In this document: in pieces, positions 27,851-37,411 of the stretch | Layout of the letters: each line of letters begins with the position of its first letter | Position numbering within the stretch: the first letter of the stretch is position 1 | Origin: an uncultured Bacteroidales bacterium | GTDB lineage: Bacteria > Bacteroidota > Bacteroidia > Bacteroidales > Bacteroidaceae | Reading direction: 5' to 3' | Length of the DNA: 64,000 bases | Assembly: GCA_937995875.1 (NCBI GenBank) | Contig: CALKIW010000040.1 | Coordinates: 12,952-76,951, forward strand | The notes under the pieces: model-generated | What the model was told of the DNA's origin: nothing | The model's input: only the letters and a program-made list of their open reading frames with translations | Database searches by the model: none | Translations under genes and position numbers: made by a program

Positions 27851-28267
27851 TTACAAAACCCCTTCTATGGCCAACCGATACGAGTCGAGGCCGAAACCAC
27901 AGATGACCCCCTTGCAGCCGGCCGAAATCATGGAGTGATGGCGAAACTCCTCACGCTGGTGAACATTAGAGATGTGCACCTCGACAACAGGACTCCTGAG
28001 CGACCGGATGCAGTCGAGCAGCGCCACTGACGTGTGCGTATAGGCACCGGCATTGAGCACAATGCCGTCATACGAGAAGCCTACTTCCTGAAGTTTGTCA
28101 ATCAGCTCGCCCTCGATGTTGCTCTGATAATATTCCAACGACACATCGGGAAACAGCTTCTGCAACCGGGGCAGATAGTTCTCAAACGAATTCTCGCCAT
28201 AGATTTCCGGCTCTCTAACCCCCAAAAGATTCAGGTTAGGGCCATTCATAATCAATATCTTCTTCAT
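27851..28267 (-). CDS. aroQ: Type II 3-dehydroquinate dehydratase
   Basis: 138-residue dodecameric shikimate-pathway enzyme converting 3-dehydroquinate to 3-dehydroshikimate. Signature pieces: IMNGPNLNLLGVREPEIYG (catalytic tyrosine), GIVLNAGAYTHTSVALLD and VEVHISNVHQREEFRHHS (catalytic histidine and glutamate regions). Length normal. It is divergent from xerD. Confidence 0.96.
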   Translation of the reverse strand: MKKILIMNGPNLNLLGVREPEIYGENSFENYLPRLQKLFPDVSLEYYQSNIEGELIDKLQEVGFSYDGIVLNAGAYTHTSVALLDCIRSLRSPVVEVHISNVHQREEFRHHSMISAGCKGVICGFGLDSYRLAIEGVL

Positions 28268-28452
28268 TTTTGTTTTGTCCTTCGCCGCTTTTGCAGTAAA
28301 TTTGTAACAACGTCAGTGCAGTCCTGACAAGGAAAAACTCCTATCGTCGCTGCCCGACGCAACCTATTCTCTGCAAAGATAATGCAAAACAGAGATAATG
28401 CAAAGCAAAAAAACAAATAATTGTTTTGTCGCACTATCCGAAAATATTCATC

Positions 28453-29373
28453 ATGGACAAGAACAAATCATCTAACATCGTCAGGCGCTACACCCGCTAT
28501 CTCAAACTTCAACGCAGCTATTCCGATAACACACTCGAAGCCTATCTCCACGACCTCGATTGGCTGCTGCGCTATCTGAACAAAGCCGAAGTGCAGCCCC
28601 TCGACGTGAAACTCGACGATTTGCAACAGTTTGCCGCCACGCTTCACGAGCACGGCATAGGCGCCAAGTCGCAGGCCCGCATCCTCAGCGGTGTGCGCTC
28701 GTTCTACAGATTCCTGGTGCTCGACGGATATTTGGAAGTAGATCCCACCGAACTGCTGGAGTCGCCCCATCTGCCCAAACACCTGCCCGAATATCTCACC
28801 ACCGAAGAGGTGGATGCTCTGGAGGCAAGCATCGACCTGTCTGTCAAAGAAGGTCACCGCAACCGCGCCATCATTGAGGTGCTGTTCTCATGCGGACTGC
28901 GTGTGTCCGAGCTTACCAACCTGAAACTATCCGACCTTTTTCTCGAAGACAAATTCATACGTGTATTGGGGAAAGGCAACAAGGAACGGCTCGTTCCCAT
29001 CTCCGATCGCGCCATACAGGAATTGGAATATTGGTTTGACGATCGTCGACAAATGACCATCAAGCCCGGCGAGGAAGACTATGTGTTTCTCAATCGGCGC
29101 GGCCATCACCTCACCCGCACCATGATTCTCATCATGATCAAGAAACAGGCCGAGATGGCGGGCATCAAGAAAACCATATCGCCCCACACCCTGCGCCACT
29201 CCTTCGCCACCGCACTGCTCAAAGGAGGAGCCGACCTGCGCGTCATCCAAGCCCTTTTGGGACATTCCGACATCGGCACCACCGAGATTTATACCCATCT
29301 CGACGATGCCTCCCTGCGCAAGGACATCTTGGAGCACCACCCCCGAAACATCAAATACAGAAACGAGCAATAG
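28453..29373 (+). CDS. xerD: Site-specific tyrosine recombinase XerD
   Basis: 306-residue tyrosine recombinase that resolves chromosome dimers at dif. N-terminal SAM-like core-binding domain (about 1-95) and catalytic domain with Arg150 (CGLRVSEL), His245 and Arg248 (HTLRH), His271 (LGHSDIGT) and nucleophile Tyr280 (IYTHLD). I use ATG 28453; the upstream TTG at 28426 would add nine residues. The single gene in aroQ-xerD context is the usual housekeeping copy in Bacteroidales, not a mobile-element integrase. Confidence 0.93.
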   Translation: MDKNKSSNIVRRYTRYLKLQRSYSDNTLEAYLHDLDWLLRYLNKAEVQPLDVKLDDLQQFAATLHEHGIGAKSQARILSGVRSFYRFLVLDGYLEVDPTELLESPHLPKHLPEYLTTEEVDALEASIDLSVKEGHRNRAIIEVLFSCGLRVSELTNLKLSDLFLEDKFIRVLGKGNKERLVPISDRAIQELEYWFDDRRQMTIKPGEEDYVFLNRRGHHLTRTMILIMIKKQAEMAGIKKTISPHTLRHSFATALLKGGADLRVIQALLGHSDIGTTEIYTHLDDASLRKDILEHHPRNIKYRNEQ

Positions 29374-29433
29374 ACTTCGTCTGCCTGCTCTGTATGACGC
29401 AAAACACGGTCGGTCGAGAAAGCCTTTTGATGG

Positions 29434-29925
29434 ATTCCAGCCCTTTCCGACTTATCCGACTCATCCGACTGGGCAGACTTGTCCGACAGTTCCGTTCTTT
29501 CCGGTTAATCTGTTGTAAAAAAAATAAGCGTATGATTTTCCTTTACAAACACCCCTCCAGAATTCGCTTATTCAGAAAAAACTTTGTTCCCGTCCGAAAT
29601 TCGCGAAAATTTGCACAATTCGTAGTTTGTTGATAATCAGAGGTTTTCGCAAATATGCCTTTATGCGCATTGTTCGGCCGCTCGCCGTTAGATATAGAAT
29701 GGCGGTGCGGGAAAGGCTTAACCGTAGTGCCGATGAGCCTTAGTCGCATGGCCGTTAGGCTTTAACCGGAGTGCGGTTAAGGCTCCGCCATGATATGGCG
29801 GAGTACAAAATCTAAAAAAAGAACTACATTTTCATTCTGCGAGAAAAGAATCGAGGCAGAAACATAGTCCTTTTTGCGCTGGATGGCGCAAAAATAATGG
29901 CCGAAAAACGGTAACTAAATTTTAC
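29434..29925 (-). repeat. Dispersed 22-bp-core element, copy C (long form, inverted)
   Basis: Inverted copy. The left module starts at 29925 (minus) with GTAAAATTTAGTTACC. The hairpin CTCCGCCAT/ATGGCGGAG lies near 29784-29805. Three 22-bp units are at 29717, 29739 and 29761 (plus coordinates). The right module ends near 29534, and a further 100 bp to 29434 is nearly identical to the tail of copy A. It lies between xerD and the M16 protease gene, opposite in direction to both. Between 29926 and 30094 I recognise nothing. Confidence 0.9.
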
Positions 29926-30094
29926 ACGAGAATAATAACGAGAGGGCGGAGTCAGGAGCGGAAGGCACATTCAGAATTGAAGGACATATCCTTATATGTT
30001 TGTCCGTGCGTATAGAGATGGGAGACTTTATATATGACGATGTTTGTCCCCACACATACACGTTTGCACTTTTAGGCATTAATAAACGATAATT

Positions 30095-30126
30095 TTTGGA
30101 TTTTAACAAAAAATAGTTTACCTTTG
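30095..30126 (+). promoter_or_regulatory. Promoter of M16 protease gene
   Basis: TTTG (30095-30098), 20 nt, TACCTTTG (30119-30126), 34 nt before the start codon. Confidence 0.75.
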
Positions 30127-30160
30127 TAACCTATTCACACGAATACCAATAACATTTGAT

Positions 30161-32980
30161 ATGAAAATAAGAAACTTGTTTTTTGCTCTGTTGTTGCTCG
30201 TGTCTGTCAGCGTGCAGGCACAGATGCCCGACATGACAATCCCCGTAGACAAGGAGGTGCGCATGGGCAAACTCGACAACGGTTTGACCTATTTTATCCG
30301 CCACAACAACTGGCCCGAACACCGTGCAAACTTCTATATTGCCCAGAAAGTGGGTTCCATACAGGAAGAAGAAAGTCAGCGCGGACTGGCTCATTTCCTT
30401 GAGCACATGGCCTTCAACGGCTCCGACAACTTCAAGGGCAACGCCCTGATAGAATGGTGTCGCGCCAAGGGTATCGAGTTTGGCGGCGACCTCAATGCCT
30501 ATACCAGTATCGACCAGACCGTGTACAACATCAACAACGTGCCGACCGAAAACCAATCCACTCTCGACTCCTGCCTGCTCATCCTGCGCGACTGGTCGTG
30601 CGGACTTTCGTTGGAGCAGGAAGAAATCGACAAGGAGCGCGGTGTGATTCACGAGGAGTGGCGTCTGCGCACCTCAGCCATCAGCCGTATGCTGGAGCGC
30701 AACCTGCCACAACTCTATCCCGGCTCGAAATACGGCGTGAGATTTCCTATCGGACTGATGTCGGTGATCGATAATTTCAAACGACAGGAACTGGTAGACT
30801 ATTACCACAAATGGTATCACCCCACCAATCAGGGACTCATCATCGTAGGTGATGTAGACGTGGACCATATAGAAGCCGAAATCAAACGGCTCTTCGGAGG
30901 TATCAAAAATCCGGAAAATCCGGCACCTATCGTAGACGAGCTTGTGCCCGACAACGCCAAGCCTATCGTCATCGTAGACAAGGACAAGGAGTTCCAGAGA
31001 AGCACCGTAGAGCTGATGATGAAGCACGAGACCTTCCCCGACAGTCTGAAACAGACCATGCCCTACCTCATCCAGAACTATATCAAGAACGCAGCAACCG
31101 ATATGCTCAATCAGCGGTTCATAGAGGCAGCACAGAAAGCCGACTGCCCGTTTGTGAGTGCTAACGTGAGCGACGGCAATTATATCTTCTCGAAAACGAA
31201 AGACGCATTCAGCCTCAGCGCGGCACCCAAAGACATGAGCCAGACTGCGGCAGCACTGAAACACGCTTTCACTGTGGTGCGTCAGGCTGCGGAATTTGGA
31301 TTCACGCCAACCGAATATAAGCGTTTCCAGACAGATATGTTGAGCAGTCTGGACAAGATGTATTCCAACAAAGACAAACGCTACAACGGTCAGTTCTACA
31401 GTGAAATATTGGGCTATTTCCTCACCAACGAGCCTATGCCCGATATTGAATACTCTTATCAGAGCATGAAGCAAATCATTCCTGTCATCCCGTTGGAAGC
31501 CGTTAACCAAGTGCTGAAAGAACTCGTGAGCGAGAACGACAGCAACCTCGTGATCCTCAACTTCAACAACGAGAAAGAAGGCAACGTATATCCCACAGCA
31601 CAAGAACTGCTGAATGCCGTGCAAGAGGCACGTCAGGCCAAGATCGAACCCTATGTGGACAACGTGAAGGATGAGCCTCTGATGACAACGCTTCCCAAAC
31701 CCGGAAAGATTAAGAAAGAGCAGAAGAGCAAGAAGTTTGACTACGACATCCTGACCCTGAGCAACGGTGTGACGGTGCTGCTGAAGAACACCGACTACAA
31801 GAAAGATCAGATTATCATGAGCGGATGGGGAGGAGCCGGAAGCTCAATGTATGGCGAGGCCGACTATGCCAATATCAAAGCATTCGACAATGTGATTGAC
31901 GGCAGCGGACTGGGCAACTTCTCAAGCACGGAATTGCTCAAGGCTTTGGCCGGCAAGATTGCTAATGCCCATCTCTCTATGGGCAGTCGTCGCATGGCCC
32001 TCAGTGCGAACGCCACGCCTAAGGATGTGGAAACCATGTTGCAGCTGACCTATCTCTACTTCACCAACATCAAGAAAGACCAAGACTCCTACAACACTAT
32101 CATGCAGCAATACGAGCTGGCACTGAAAAATCGCGAACTGAGTCCGGAGACAGCTTTTAGCGACTCCATTTCGGCTGCGGTTTACGGTCACGGATGGCGT
32201 GAAGCTCCATTCCTGGCCAAAGACGTGAAGCATGTAAACTTGGACCGCATCCTCGCTATGGCCAAAGAGCGCACTGCCAACGCCAACGGCTGGGTTTTCA
32301 CCATCGTGGGAAACTATGACAAAGCCACCATCCGACCGCTCATTTGCCAGTATCTCGGTGCACTGCCTTCCAAAGGAAAGAACATCACGGGAGAGCGCAC
32401 GTCGATACCGACAGACAAGAACGTGGAAAACGTGTTCTATCGCAAGATGGAAACCCCTAAGGCAAACTCCTTGGTGACGTGGTTTAATCACAAAATGCCA
32501 CACTCGCTCGAAGCTGCCATCAAGGCCGATGTTGCAGGGCAAGTGCTCTCTATGGTCTATCTCAAAAAGATTCGGGAGGAAGCCAGTGCAGCCTATTCGT
32601 GTGGCGCACAGAGCAACATGAGTATTGGCGACGACGGTTTCCACCTGGCACAGATTGTGGCCTACTGCCCCATGAAACCCGAAAAGAAAGACGAGGCATT
32701 GAAAATCATAGACGAGGAGGTGCATCAGTTGGCCAAAACCTGCGACGCCGAGATGCTCGCGAAAATACAGAAACTCATGCTCAAGCAGATAGACGACCGC
32801 GCGAAAACCAACGGTTTCTGGAAGTCGCTGCTCATGGAAGACTATACGATGGGCCTCGACTCATACACCGACTATAAGCGTATTGTTGAGAGCCTCACGC
32901 CGGAATCAATTTCTCAGTTTGTGAAAACGTTCCTCAAAGATGCCAACAAAGTGAGCGTCGTGATGCTCCCGCAAGAGTAA
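30161..32980 (+). CDS. M16 family zinc metallopeptidase (insulinase-like)
   Basis: 939-residue secreted or periplasmic pitrilysin-family protease. A signal peptide (first about 21 residues, ending VSVQAQ) is followed by the N-terminal M16 domain with the inverted zinc motif HFLEH at residues 78-82 and the downstream glutamate in ERGVIHEEW. A second, catalytically inactive M16 half occupies the C-terminal part (FDYDILTLSNGVTVLLKNTDY; then AFSDSISAAVYGHGWREAP). Such two-halved enzymes are common in Bacteroidetes as peptide-degrading clamshells. It is monocistronic, with a terminator at 33037. Confidence 0.93.
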   Translation: MKIRNLFFALLLLVSVSVQAQMPDMTIPVDKEVRMGKLDNGLTYFIRHNNWPEHRANFYIAQKVGSIQEEESQRGLAHFLEHMAFNGSDNFKGNALIEWCRAKGIEFGGDLNAYTSIDQTVYNINNVPTENQSTLDSCLLILRDWSCGLSLEQEEIDKERGVIHEEWRLRTSAISRMLERNLPQLYPGSKYGVRFPIGLMSVIDNFKRQELVDYYHKWYHPTNQGLIIVGDVDVDHIEAEIKRLFGGIKNPENPAPIVDELVPDNAKPIVIVDKDKEFQRSTVELMMKHETFPDSLKQTMPYLIQNYIKNAATDMLNQRFIEAAQKADCPFVSANVSDGNYIFSKTKDAFSLSAAPKDMSQTAAALKHAFTVVRQAAEFGFTPTEYKRFQTDMLSSLDKMYSNKDKRYNGQFYSEILGYFLTNEPMPDIEYSYQSMKQIIPVIPLEAVNQVLKELVSENDSNLVILNFNNEKEGNVYPTAQELLNAVQEARQAKIEPYVDNVKDEPLMTTLPKPGKIKKEQKSKKFDYDILTLSNGVTVLLKNTDYKKDQIIMSGWGGAGSSMYGEADYANIKAFDNVIDGSGLGNFSSTELLKALAGKIANAHLSMGSRRMALSANATPKDVETMLQLTYLYFTNIKKDQDSYNTIMQQYELALKNRELSPETAFSDSISAAVYGHGWREAPFLAKDVKHVNLDRILAMAKERTANANGWVFTIVGNYDKATIRPLICQYLGALPSKGKNITGERTSIPTDKNVENVFYRKMETPKANSLVTWFNHKMPHSLEAAIKADVAGQVLSMVYLKKIREEASAAYSCGAQSNMSIGDDGFHLAQIVAYCPMKPEKKDEALKIIDEEVHQLAKTCDAEMLAKIQKLMLKQIDDRAKTNGFWKSLLMEDYTMGLDSYTDYKRIVESLTPESISQFVKTFLKDANKVSVVMLPQE

Positions 32981-33036
32981 GCCTGACGAAAGACAACACG
33001 AAGCGCACACGAGCGCGGAAAGAAACAAACTTTAAT

Positions 33037-33078
33037 GGAACTCCCTGCCATGCCTTGAAGGTCATGACAGGGAGTTCC
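33037..33078 (+). terminator. Terminator after M16 protease gene
   Basis: 11-bp arms GGAACTCCCTG and CAGGGAGTTCC around a 20-nt loop. Confidence 0.65.
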
Positions 33079-33180
33079 TGCGTTCATGGATGTTCTGCAG
33101 CTTTTGGTGAGCGGCCTATAGTGTACGCCCTTGTTCCAAAGCACCAAAGCTGTCAAAACTTCTATAATCCACCGGTTTCC

Positions 33181-33211
33181 TTTGCACATTCCCATTTTCT
33201 TCGTAACTTTG
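33181..33211 (+). promoter_or_regulatory. Promoter of metK
   Basis: TTTG (33181-33184), 19 nt, TAACTTTG (33204-33211). It leaves a leader of about 100 nt. Confidence 0.75.
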
Positions 33212-33224
33212 CACCATCAAGTTT

Positions 33225-33246
33225 ACGGTGGGCTGCATCCCACCGT
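33225..33246 (+). promoter_or_regulatory. Hairpin in metK leader
   Basis: Perfect 8-bp arms ACGGTGGG and CCCACCGT with loop CTGCAT at the start of the metK transcript. A second small hairpin CATAC/GTATG lies near 33276-33292. I do not recognise a known SAM riboswitch here. Confidence 0.45.
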
Positions 33247-33319
33247 GCTTCCCCTCAGATTATAGATCAAATATCATACAGGCTCCGTATGCAGGCCAGC
33301 CCTATTTATCATTAGTTCT

Positions 33320-34609
33320 ATGTCTTATTTATTTTCATCAGAATCAGTGTCTGAAGGACATCCGGACAAGGTTGCCGACCAAATTTCAGACGCCATACTC
33401 GACCAGTTTCTTGCCTACGATGACACCTCGCATTGTGCCATAGAAAGCTTTGTTACGACGGGTCAGGTTGTCATTATGGGCGAGGTGCGCTCAAACGCAT
33501 ACATCGACCTGCAGACAATGGCACGCAGAGCCATTAAGCATATCGGCTACAGCAAAGCGGAATATCAGTTCGACCACAACTCGTGTGGCATACTCACGGC
33601 CATCCACGAGCAGAGCGACGACATCCATCGCGGTGTGTCGCGCGAGGAGGAAGAGCAGCAGGGAGCCGGCGACCAAGGCATGATGTTTGGCTATGCCAGC
33701 AACGAAACCGACAACTATATGCCGGCAACGCTCGACCTGGCACATCTCATCATGTACACCCTTGCCCAAATTCGTAAGGAAGGCAAGCAGATGACTTATC
33801 TCCGTCCCGACTCCAAGAGTCAGGTAACCATCGAATACGGTGACGACAATAAGCCGCTACGCATCGATACCATCGTTGTTTCCACACAACACGACCCATT
33901 CATCGAGCCTGAGAACGACACGCGGGAAGCTCAGCTGAAGGCCGACGAAGCCATGCTGACCAAGATTCGCGAGGATGTGATCAACATTCTCATGCCTCGC
34001 GTCAAAGCTGCCGCCGGGGATAAGTTGTGCGCACTGTTCAACGACAAAATTAAATATCTGGTAAACCCAACGGGTAAGTTCGTGATAGGTGGACCTCATG
34101 GCGACACGGGGCTTACAGGTCGGAAGATCATTGTAGACACCTACGGCGGACGAGGCGCACACGGCGGTGGCGCTTTCTCCGGCAAAGATTCGAGCAAGGT
34201 AGACCGTAGCGCCGCATATGCCGCTCGCTACATCGCCAAGAATATGGTGGCTGCCGGAGTGGCCGACGAGATGCTCGTGCAACTGGCATACGCCATCGGA
34301 GTGGCTGAGCCTGTAAGCATATACGTCAATACCTACGGCCGCAGCAAGGTGAATATCTCCGATTCTGAGATTGCCGAGAAAATACAACAGCTCTTTGATC
34401 TGCGCCCAAAGGCCATCGAACGACAGCTCAAACTGCGCCAACCCATGTATTTCGAGACCGCAGCATACGGCCATGTGGGGCGTCAGAACAGAGTGATTGA
34501 AAAGACCTTCACCAGTCTTTACCATAAACCCAAGACGATGAAGATTGAACTCTTTACATGGGAAAAGATCGACCAGATAGATCGAATCAAAAAGGCATTC
34601 AATCTTTAA
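33320..34609 (+). CDS. metK: S-adenosylmethionine synthetase
   Basis: 429-residue enzyme making SAM from methionine and ATP. Signature motifs: [20 protein letters not shown] at the N-terminus, [12 protein letters not shown] (methionine/ATP-binding hexapeptide region) and [20 protein letters not shown] followed by [16 protein letters not shown]. The acidic insert near [15 protein letters not shown] and the total length are those of the longer Bacteroidetes form. Its own promoter and a structured leader precede it; a 22-bp array follows. Confidence 0.97.
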   Translation: MSYLFSSESVSEGHPDKVADQISDAILDQFLAYDDTSHCAIESFVTTGQVVIMGEVRSNAYIDLQTMARRAIKHIGYSKAEYQFDHNSCGILTAIHEQSDDIHRGVSREEEEQQGAGDQGMMFGYASNETDNYMPATLDLAHLIMYTLAQIRKEGKQMTYLRPDSKSQVTIEYGDDNKPLRIDTIVVSTQHDPFIEPENDTREAQLKADEAMLTKIREDVINILMPRVKAAAGDKLCALFNDKIKYLVNPTGKFVIGGPHGDTGLTGRKIIVDTYGGRGAHGGGAFSGKDSSKVDRSAAYAARYIAKNMVAAGVADEMLVQLAYAIGVAEPVSIYVNTYGRSKVNISDSEIAEKIQQLFDLRPKAIERQLKLRQPMYFETAAYGHVGRQNRVIEKTFTSLYHKPKTMKIELFTWEKIDQIDRIKKAFNL

Positions 34610-34659
34610 GGCCGGACTATTTGAGCCCATTCGTCATGCAATCAAAGGGCAATGCTTGT

Positions 34660-34813
34660 GAGTTTGTACGGCAAAGCCCATGAGTTCGTGTTTAAATCTG
34701 CGTGAGTTTGTACAGAAATGCCCGGAAGTTCGTGTTTGAAACTGCATGAGTTCGCACAACAAAGCCCATGAGTTCGTGAGCCAATCCTTTTAATTTCGTG
34801 GGTTGCCGCTCGT
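34660..34813. repeat. 22-bp tandem repeat array 3
   Basis: Seven units with exactly 22-bp spacing start at 34660, 34682, 34704, 34726, 34748, 34770 and 34792. Each starts GAGTTTGTAC, GAGTTCGTG or a close form. The first six alternate between two unit types, ending in AAGCCCAT or in CTGCAT/CTGCGT, giving a higher-order 44-bp repeat. It lies between metK and the DUF4271 gene and runs almost to the start codon at 34840. Confidence 0.9.
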
Positions 34814-34839
34814 CGGCAGCCATCATTTTCGCTTATCCC

Positions 34840-35868
34840 ATGACCCAGCAAGATACGCTCTCCACAACCTCAACTCCCGTTTCGGAAGCCCCACCGAAGG
34901 CTTCCGCACACGTTGGAACCGGGTATCATTCGCCCCATGAGATTATCAGTTGGCTCCCCGCCACGGCTACTCCATGGCAGCAGGACTCGGCAATAAGGGC
35001 TCATTACAAATTCCCGGAAGTGGATTGGAGCAAGCGGGTCAATCCTATGAAAACGCCTTTGGGCAAGGCCGACGCACCGTCCGGATTCTCTTTGAAGAAA
35101 CCCATGTACCACAGCAGGTCTTTGGTACAGCCCGATTCTGTATACAGACCGGAATATGCGGTCTATCGTCAGGGTGTTGCCGGCGACCCGATCCCCTACA
35201 ATATCGCCAACGACGACCTTATCACGTCTATCCTCTTAGGCTGTTTCATCCTCGCCACAGTATCCATCTCGCAGACGGGAAACTTCATTCACCGGCAGCT
35301 GAAATACTTTTTTCATCCCCTGCGAGAAGGTACTACGGTCATCACGGAAACCAGTAATGAGCTGCGTTTTCAGCTCTTCCTGCTCCTTCAGACAAGCCTC
35401 CTCTTTGCCCTTATATTCTTCTTTTACGCCAAAACGTTTGGAAACGGCACCTCAAGTCTTCCCCAACACCTCGTCATCGGCATTTACACGGGCATCATAA
35501 CCGTATATTTCATGTTCAAGGCTGTGGCTTACAATCTGGTCGGATGGGTGTTTTTTGACAGGAAAAAAAATGAACAATGGACCAAGTCGGGGCTCTTTCT
35601 TGTAGCCACCCAAGGCATAGCACTTTTCCCTATCGTTATGCTCCATGCCTATTTCAACTTTTCTATCGAAACCACAGTCATTTACACGACTGTGATTATC
35701 ATTTTAGCCAAGCTTCTGTCTTTTTACAAGACGTATGTCATCTTTTTCAAAAAAGGGAGTGCTTTTGTGCAATTTTTTTTGTACTTTTGTGCCTTTGAAA
35801 TAGTGCCACTTGGCATTCTATGGAGCGTTCTTGTGTTCATAGATCATTATTTAAAGGTAAATTTTTAA
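34840..35868 (+). CDS. DUF4271 domain membrane protein
   Basis: 342-residue protein of the Bacteroidetes DUF4271 family, function unknown. The first about 120 residues are soluble and proline-rich. Membrane segments begin with LITSILLGCFILATVSISQ and continue with LFLLLQTSLLFALIFFF, VIGIYTGIITVYFMFKA, a span near FLVATQGIALFPIVML, TVIYTTVIIILAKLL and FEIVPLGILWSVLVF. I use ATG 34840; the upstream GTG at 34798 lies inside the repeat array. It is the first gene of a run with hemD, rnpA, yidD and tyrS, an order conserved in Bacteroidales. Confidence 0.85.
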   Translation: MTQQDTLSTTSTPVSEAPPKASAHVGTGYHSPHEIISWLPATATPWQQDSAIRAHYKFPEVDWSKRVNPMKTPLGKADAPSGFSLKKPMYHSRSLVQPDSVYRPEYAVYRQGVAGDPIPYNIANDDLITSILLGCFILATVSISQTGNFIHRQLKYFFHPLREGTTVITETSNELRFQLFLLLQTSLLFALIFFFYAKTFGNGTSSLPQHLVIGIYTGIITVYFMFKAVAYNLVGWVFFDRKKNEQWTKSGLFLVATQGIALFPIVMLHAYFNFSIETTVIYTTVIIILAKLLSFYKTYVIFFKKGSAFVQFFLYFCAFEIVPLGILWSVLVFIDHYLKVNF

Positions 35869-35876
35869 ACAAAAAG

Positions 35877-36632
35877 ATGATAAAGAAGATCATGGTATCA
35901 CAGCCGAAGCCGGCTAATGATAAGTCTCCTTATTATGATATCGAGAAAAAATACGGCGTAGAATTTGTTTTCCGTCCGTTCATCAAGGTCGAAGGGCTTT
36001 CCGGCAAGGAGTTCCGGCAGCAAAAAGTAGGCATTCTCTCTCACACGGCTGTGGTGTTTACCTCTCGCCATGCCATTAATAATTATTTCAAGATTGCTAA
36101 AGAATTGCGTCTCAACATCCCTGAGGACATGAAATATTTCTGTGTCACCGAGACCATCTCTCTTTACATTCAGAAGTATGTGCAATATCGCAAACGCAAA
36201 GTCTTCTTCGGAAATACCGGAAAGATTGACGACTTGTTGCCCACCATGCTCAAGCACAAGAACGAGAAATTCCTTGTTCCGCTGAGCAGCGTTCACAACG
36301 ACGACATCAAGAATAAGCTCGACGCCAAGGGACTGAGCCACACGGAATGTGTGATGTATCGCACCGTACACAACGAGTTTACACAAGAGGAGATTGATAA
36401 TTGTGATTGTGATATGCTCATCTTCTCAACCCCCACAGGCGTGGATTACCTTACAGACGCCTTCCCAAGCATATTGCAAGGCAAGTTGAAGTTTGGTGCT
36501 TTCGGGCCGGCTACGGGCAAAGCCATTGAGAAAGCCGGCATCAAACCGTCGCTCGTTGGAGGCACCAAGCAATATCCTTCCATGTTCAGCGCATTGGAAG
36601 ACTTTCTCCAAAAGGAACAAAAAAAGAAATAA
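35877..36632 (+). CDS. hemD: Uroporphyrinogen-III synthase family protein
   Basis: 251-residue HemD-fold protein, expected to cyclise hydroxymethylbilane to uroporphyrinogen III. Sequence identity in this family is always low. Supporting pieces: HTAVVFTSRHAINNYF, the middle linker region FLVPLSSVHNDDIKNKL, CDMLIFSTPTGVDYLTDAF and FGPATGKAIEKAGIKP. ATG 35877 follows the DUF4271 stop by 8 nt; the longer frame overlaps that gene. Because many Bacteroidetes use this paralogue without a full heme pathway beside it, the exact reaction is less certain than the family. Confidence 0.82.
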   Translation: MIKKIMVSQPKPANDKSPYYDIEKKYGVEFVFRPFIKVEGLSGKEFRQQKVGILSHTAVVFTSRHAINNYFKIAKELRLNIPEDMKYFCVTETISLYIQKYVQYRKRKVFFGNTGKIDDLLPTMLKHKNEKFLVPLSSVHNDDIKNKLDAKGLSHTECVMYRTVHNEFTQEEIDNCDCDMLIFSTPTGVDYLTDAFPSILQGKLKFGAFGPATGKAIEKAGIKPSLVGGTKQYPSMFSALEDFLQKEQKKK

Positions 36633-36641
36633 CCCTACATC

Positions 36642-37073
36642 ATGGCTGCACTTCCCTCCACACTACACAAGGAGGAGCGGATATATAGCAAGAAGATTAT
36701 AGACGCCCTCTTTCAAGGAGACCGAAGTCGTTCACTGTCGGCTTTCCCTCTGAGAGTTGTGTATATGCCCTTGCCATCAGAGCGCGAAGCATCAGGAAAA
36801 AGCACGTCGGAGACGCTGACAAGGTCGAAAGCCAAGATTCTCATCAGCGTTCCGAAGCGATGTTTCAAGCACGCAGTGAAGCGCAACAGGGTGAAACGGC
36901 AGATTCGCGAAGCCTATCGCAAACATAAATCCATTGTTGCAAGCTATGAGATTGCACTGGCATTCATCTGGCTCGACAACAGATTGCGCAACAGCGAAGA
37001 GGTGGAAGCCAAGGTGATCAACTTGTTGCATCGGATAGAGGAGTATCTGCAAAAGCAAAAAAATCAGTCATGA
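36642..37073 (+). CDS. rnpA: Ribonuclease P protein component
   Basis: 143-residue basic protein subunit of RNase P, which trims tRNA 5' ends together with the RNA subunit. The family signature is the [28 protein letters not shown] stretch spanning about residues 68-95 (key residues R-N-R-K-R-R). The N-terminal [17 protein letters not shown] is also typical. Its last codons overlap the ATG of yidD by ATGA, showing translational coupling. rnpA-yidD pairing is widespread. Confidence 0.94.
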   Translation: MAALPSTLHKEERIYSKKIIDALFQGDRSRSLSAFPLRVVYMPLPSEREASGKSTSETLTRSKAKILISVPKRCFKHAVKRNRVKRQIREAYRKHKSIVASYEIALAFIWLDNRLRNSEEVEAKVINLLHRIEEYLQKQKNQS

Positions 37074-37321
37074 ACACACTGAAGAAGATTCTCCATACCG
37101 TCGGCCATGCCGTTGCTTGGCTTTTGGTACAACCCATTATTTTTTACCAAAAGTTCATCACCCCCTACACCCCACCCTCCTGTCGATTCACGCCCACTTG
37201 CTCTGAATATGCCCGTCAAGCCCTGCTCAAGCATGGTCCCATCAAGGGATTGGCACTGACGATATGGCGAATACTAAGATGTAACCCCTGGGGTGGAAGC
37301 GGGTACGACCCGGTTCCGTAA
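37070..37321 (+). CDS. yidD: Membrane protein insertion efficiency factor YidD
   Basis: 83-residue protein that assists YidC-mediated membrane insertion. Family motif [22 protein letters not shown] with its conserved cysteines, and the [25 protein letters not shown]-terminus. An amphipathic N-terminal helix is present. It overlaps rnpA (ATGA). Confidence 0.95.
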   Translation: MNTLKKILHTVGHAVAWLLVQPIIFYQKFITPYTPPSCRFTPTCSEYARQALLKHGPIKGLALTIWRILRCNPWGGSGYDPVP

Positions 37322-37411
37322 GTTGTCCGTAAGGCGCCCCATCATTTTGAATACACCCAATGAGGTCGATCAGACCCATTGGGCACAAACCAAACAACTA
37401 TTTTATTGAAA

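Noticed and set aside
28453..29373. Integrase of a mobile element
   Set aside because: The gene matches housekeeping XerD; no attachment-site duplication, mobilisation or phage genes lie nearby.
29394..29633. Small Arg/Leu/Ile-rich open frame across element copy C (also the antisense frame in copy A)
   Set aside because: Low-complexity product that follows the repeat DNA; no promoter, and it is absent from the short copies B, D and E.
34660..34813. CRISPR array
   Set aside because: Units are contiguous 22-mers that all resemble one another; there is no constant repeat with unique spacers and no cas gene in the window.
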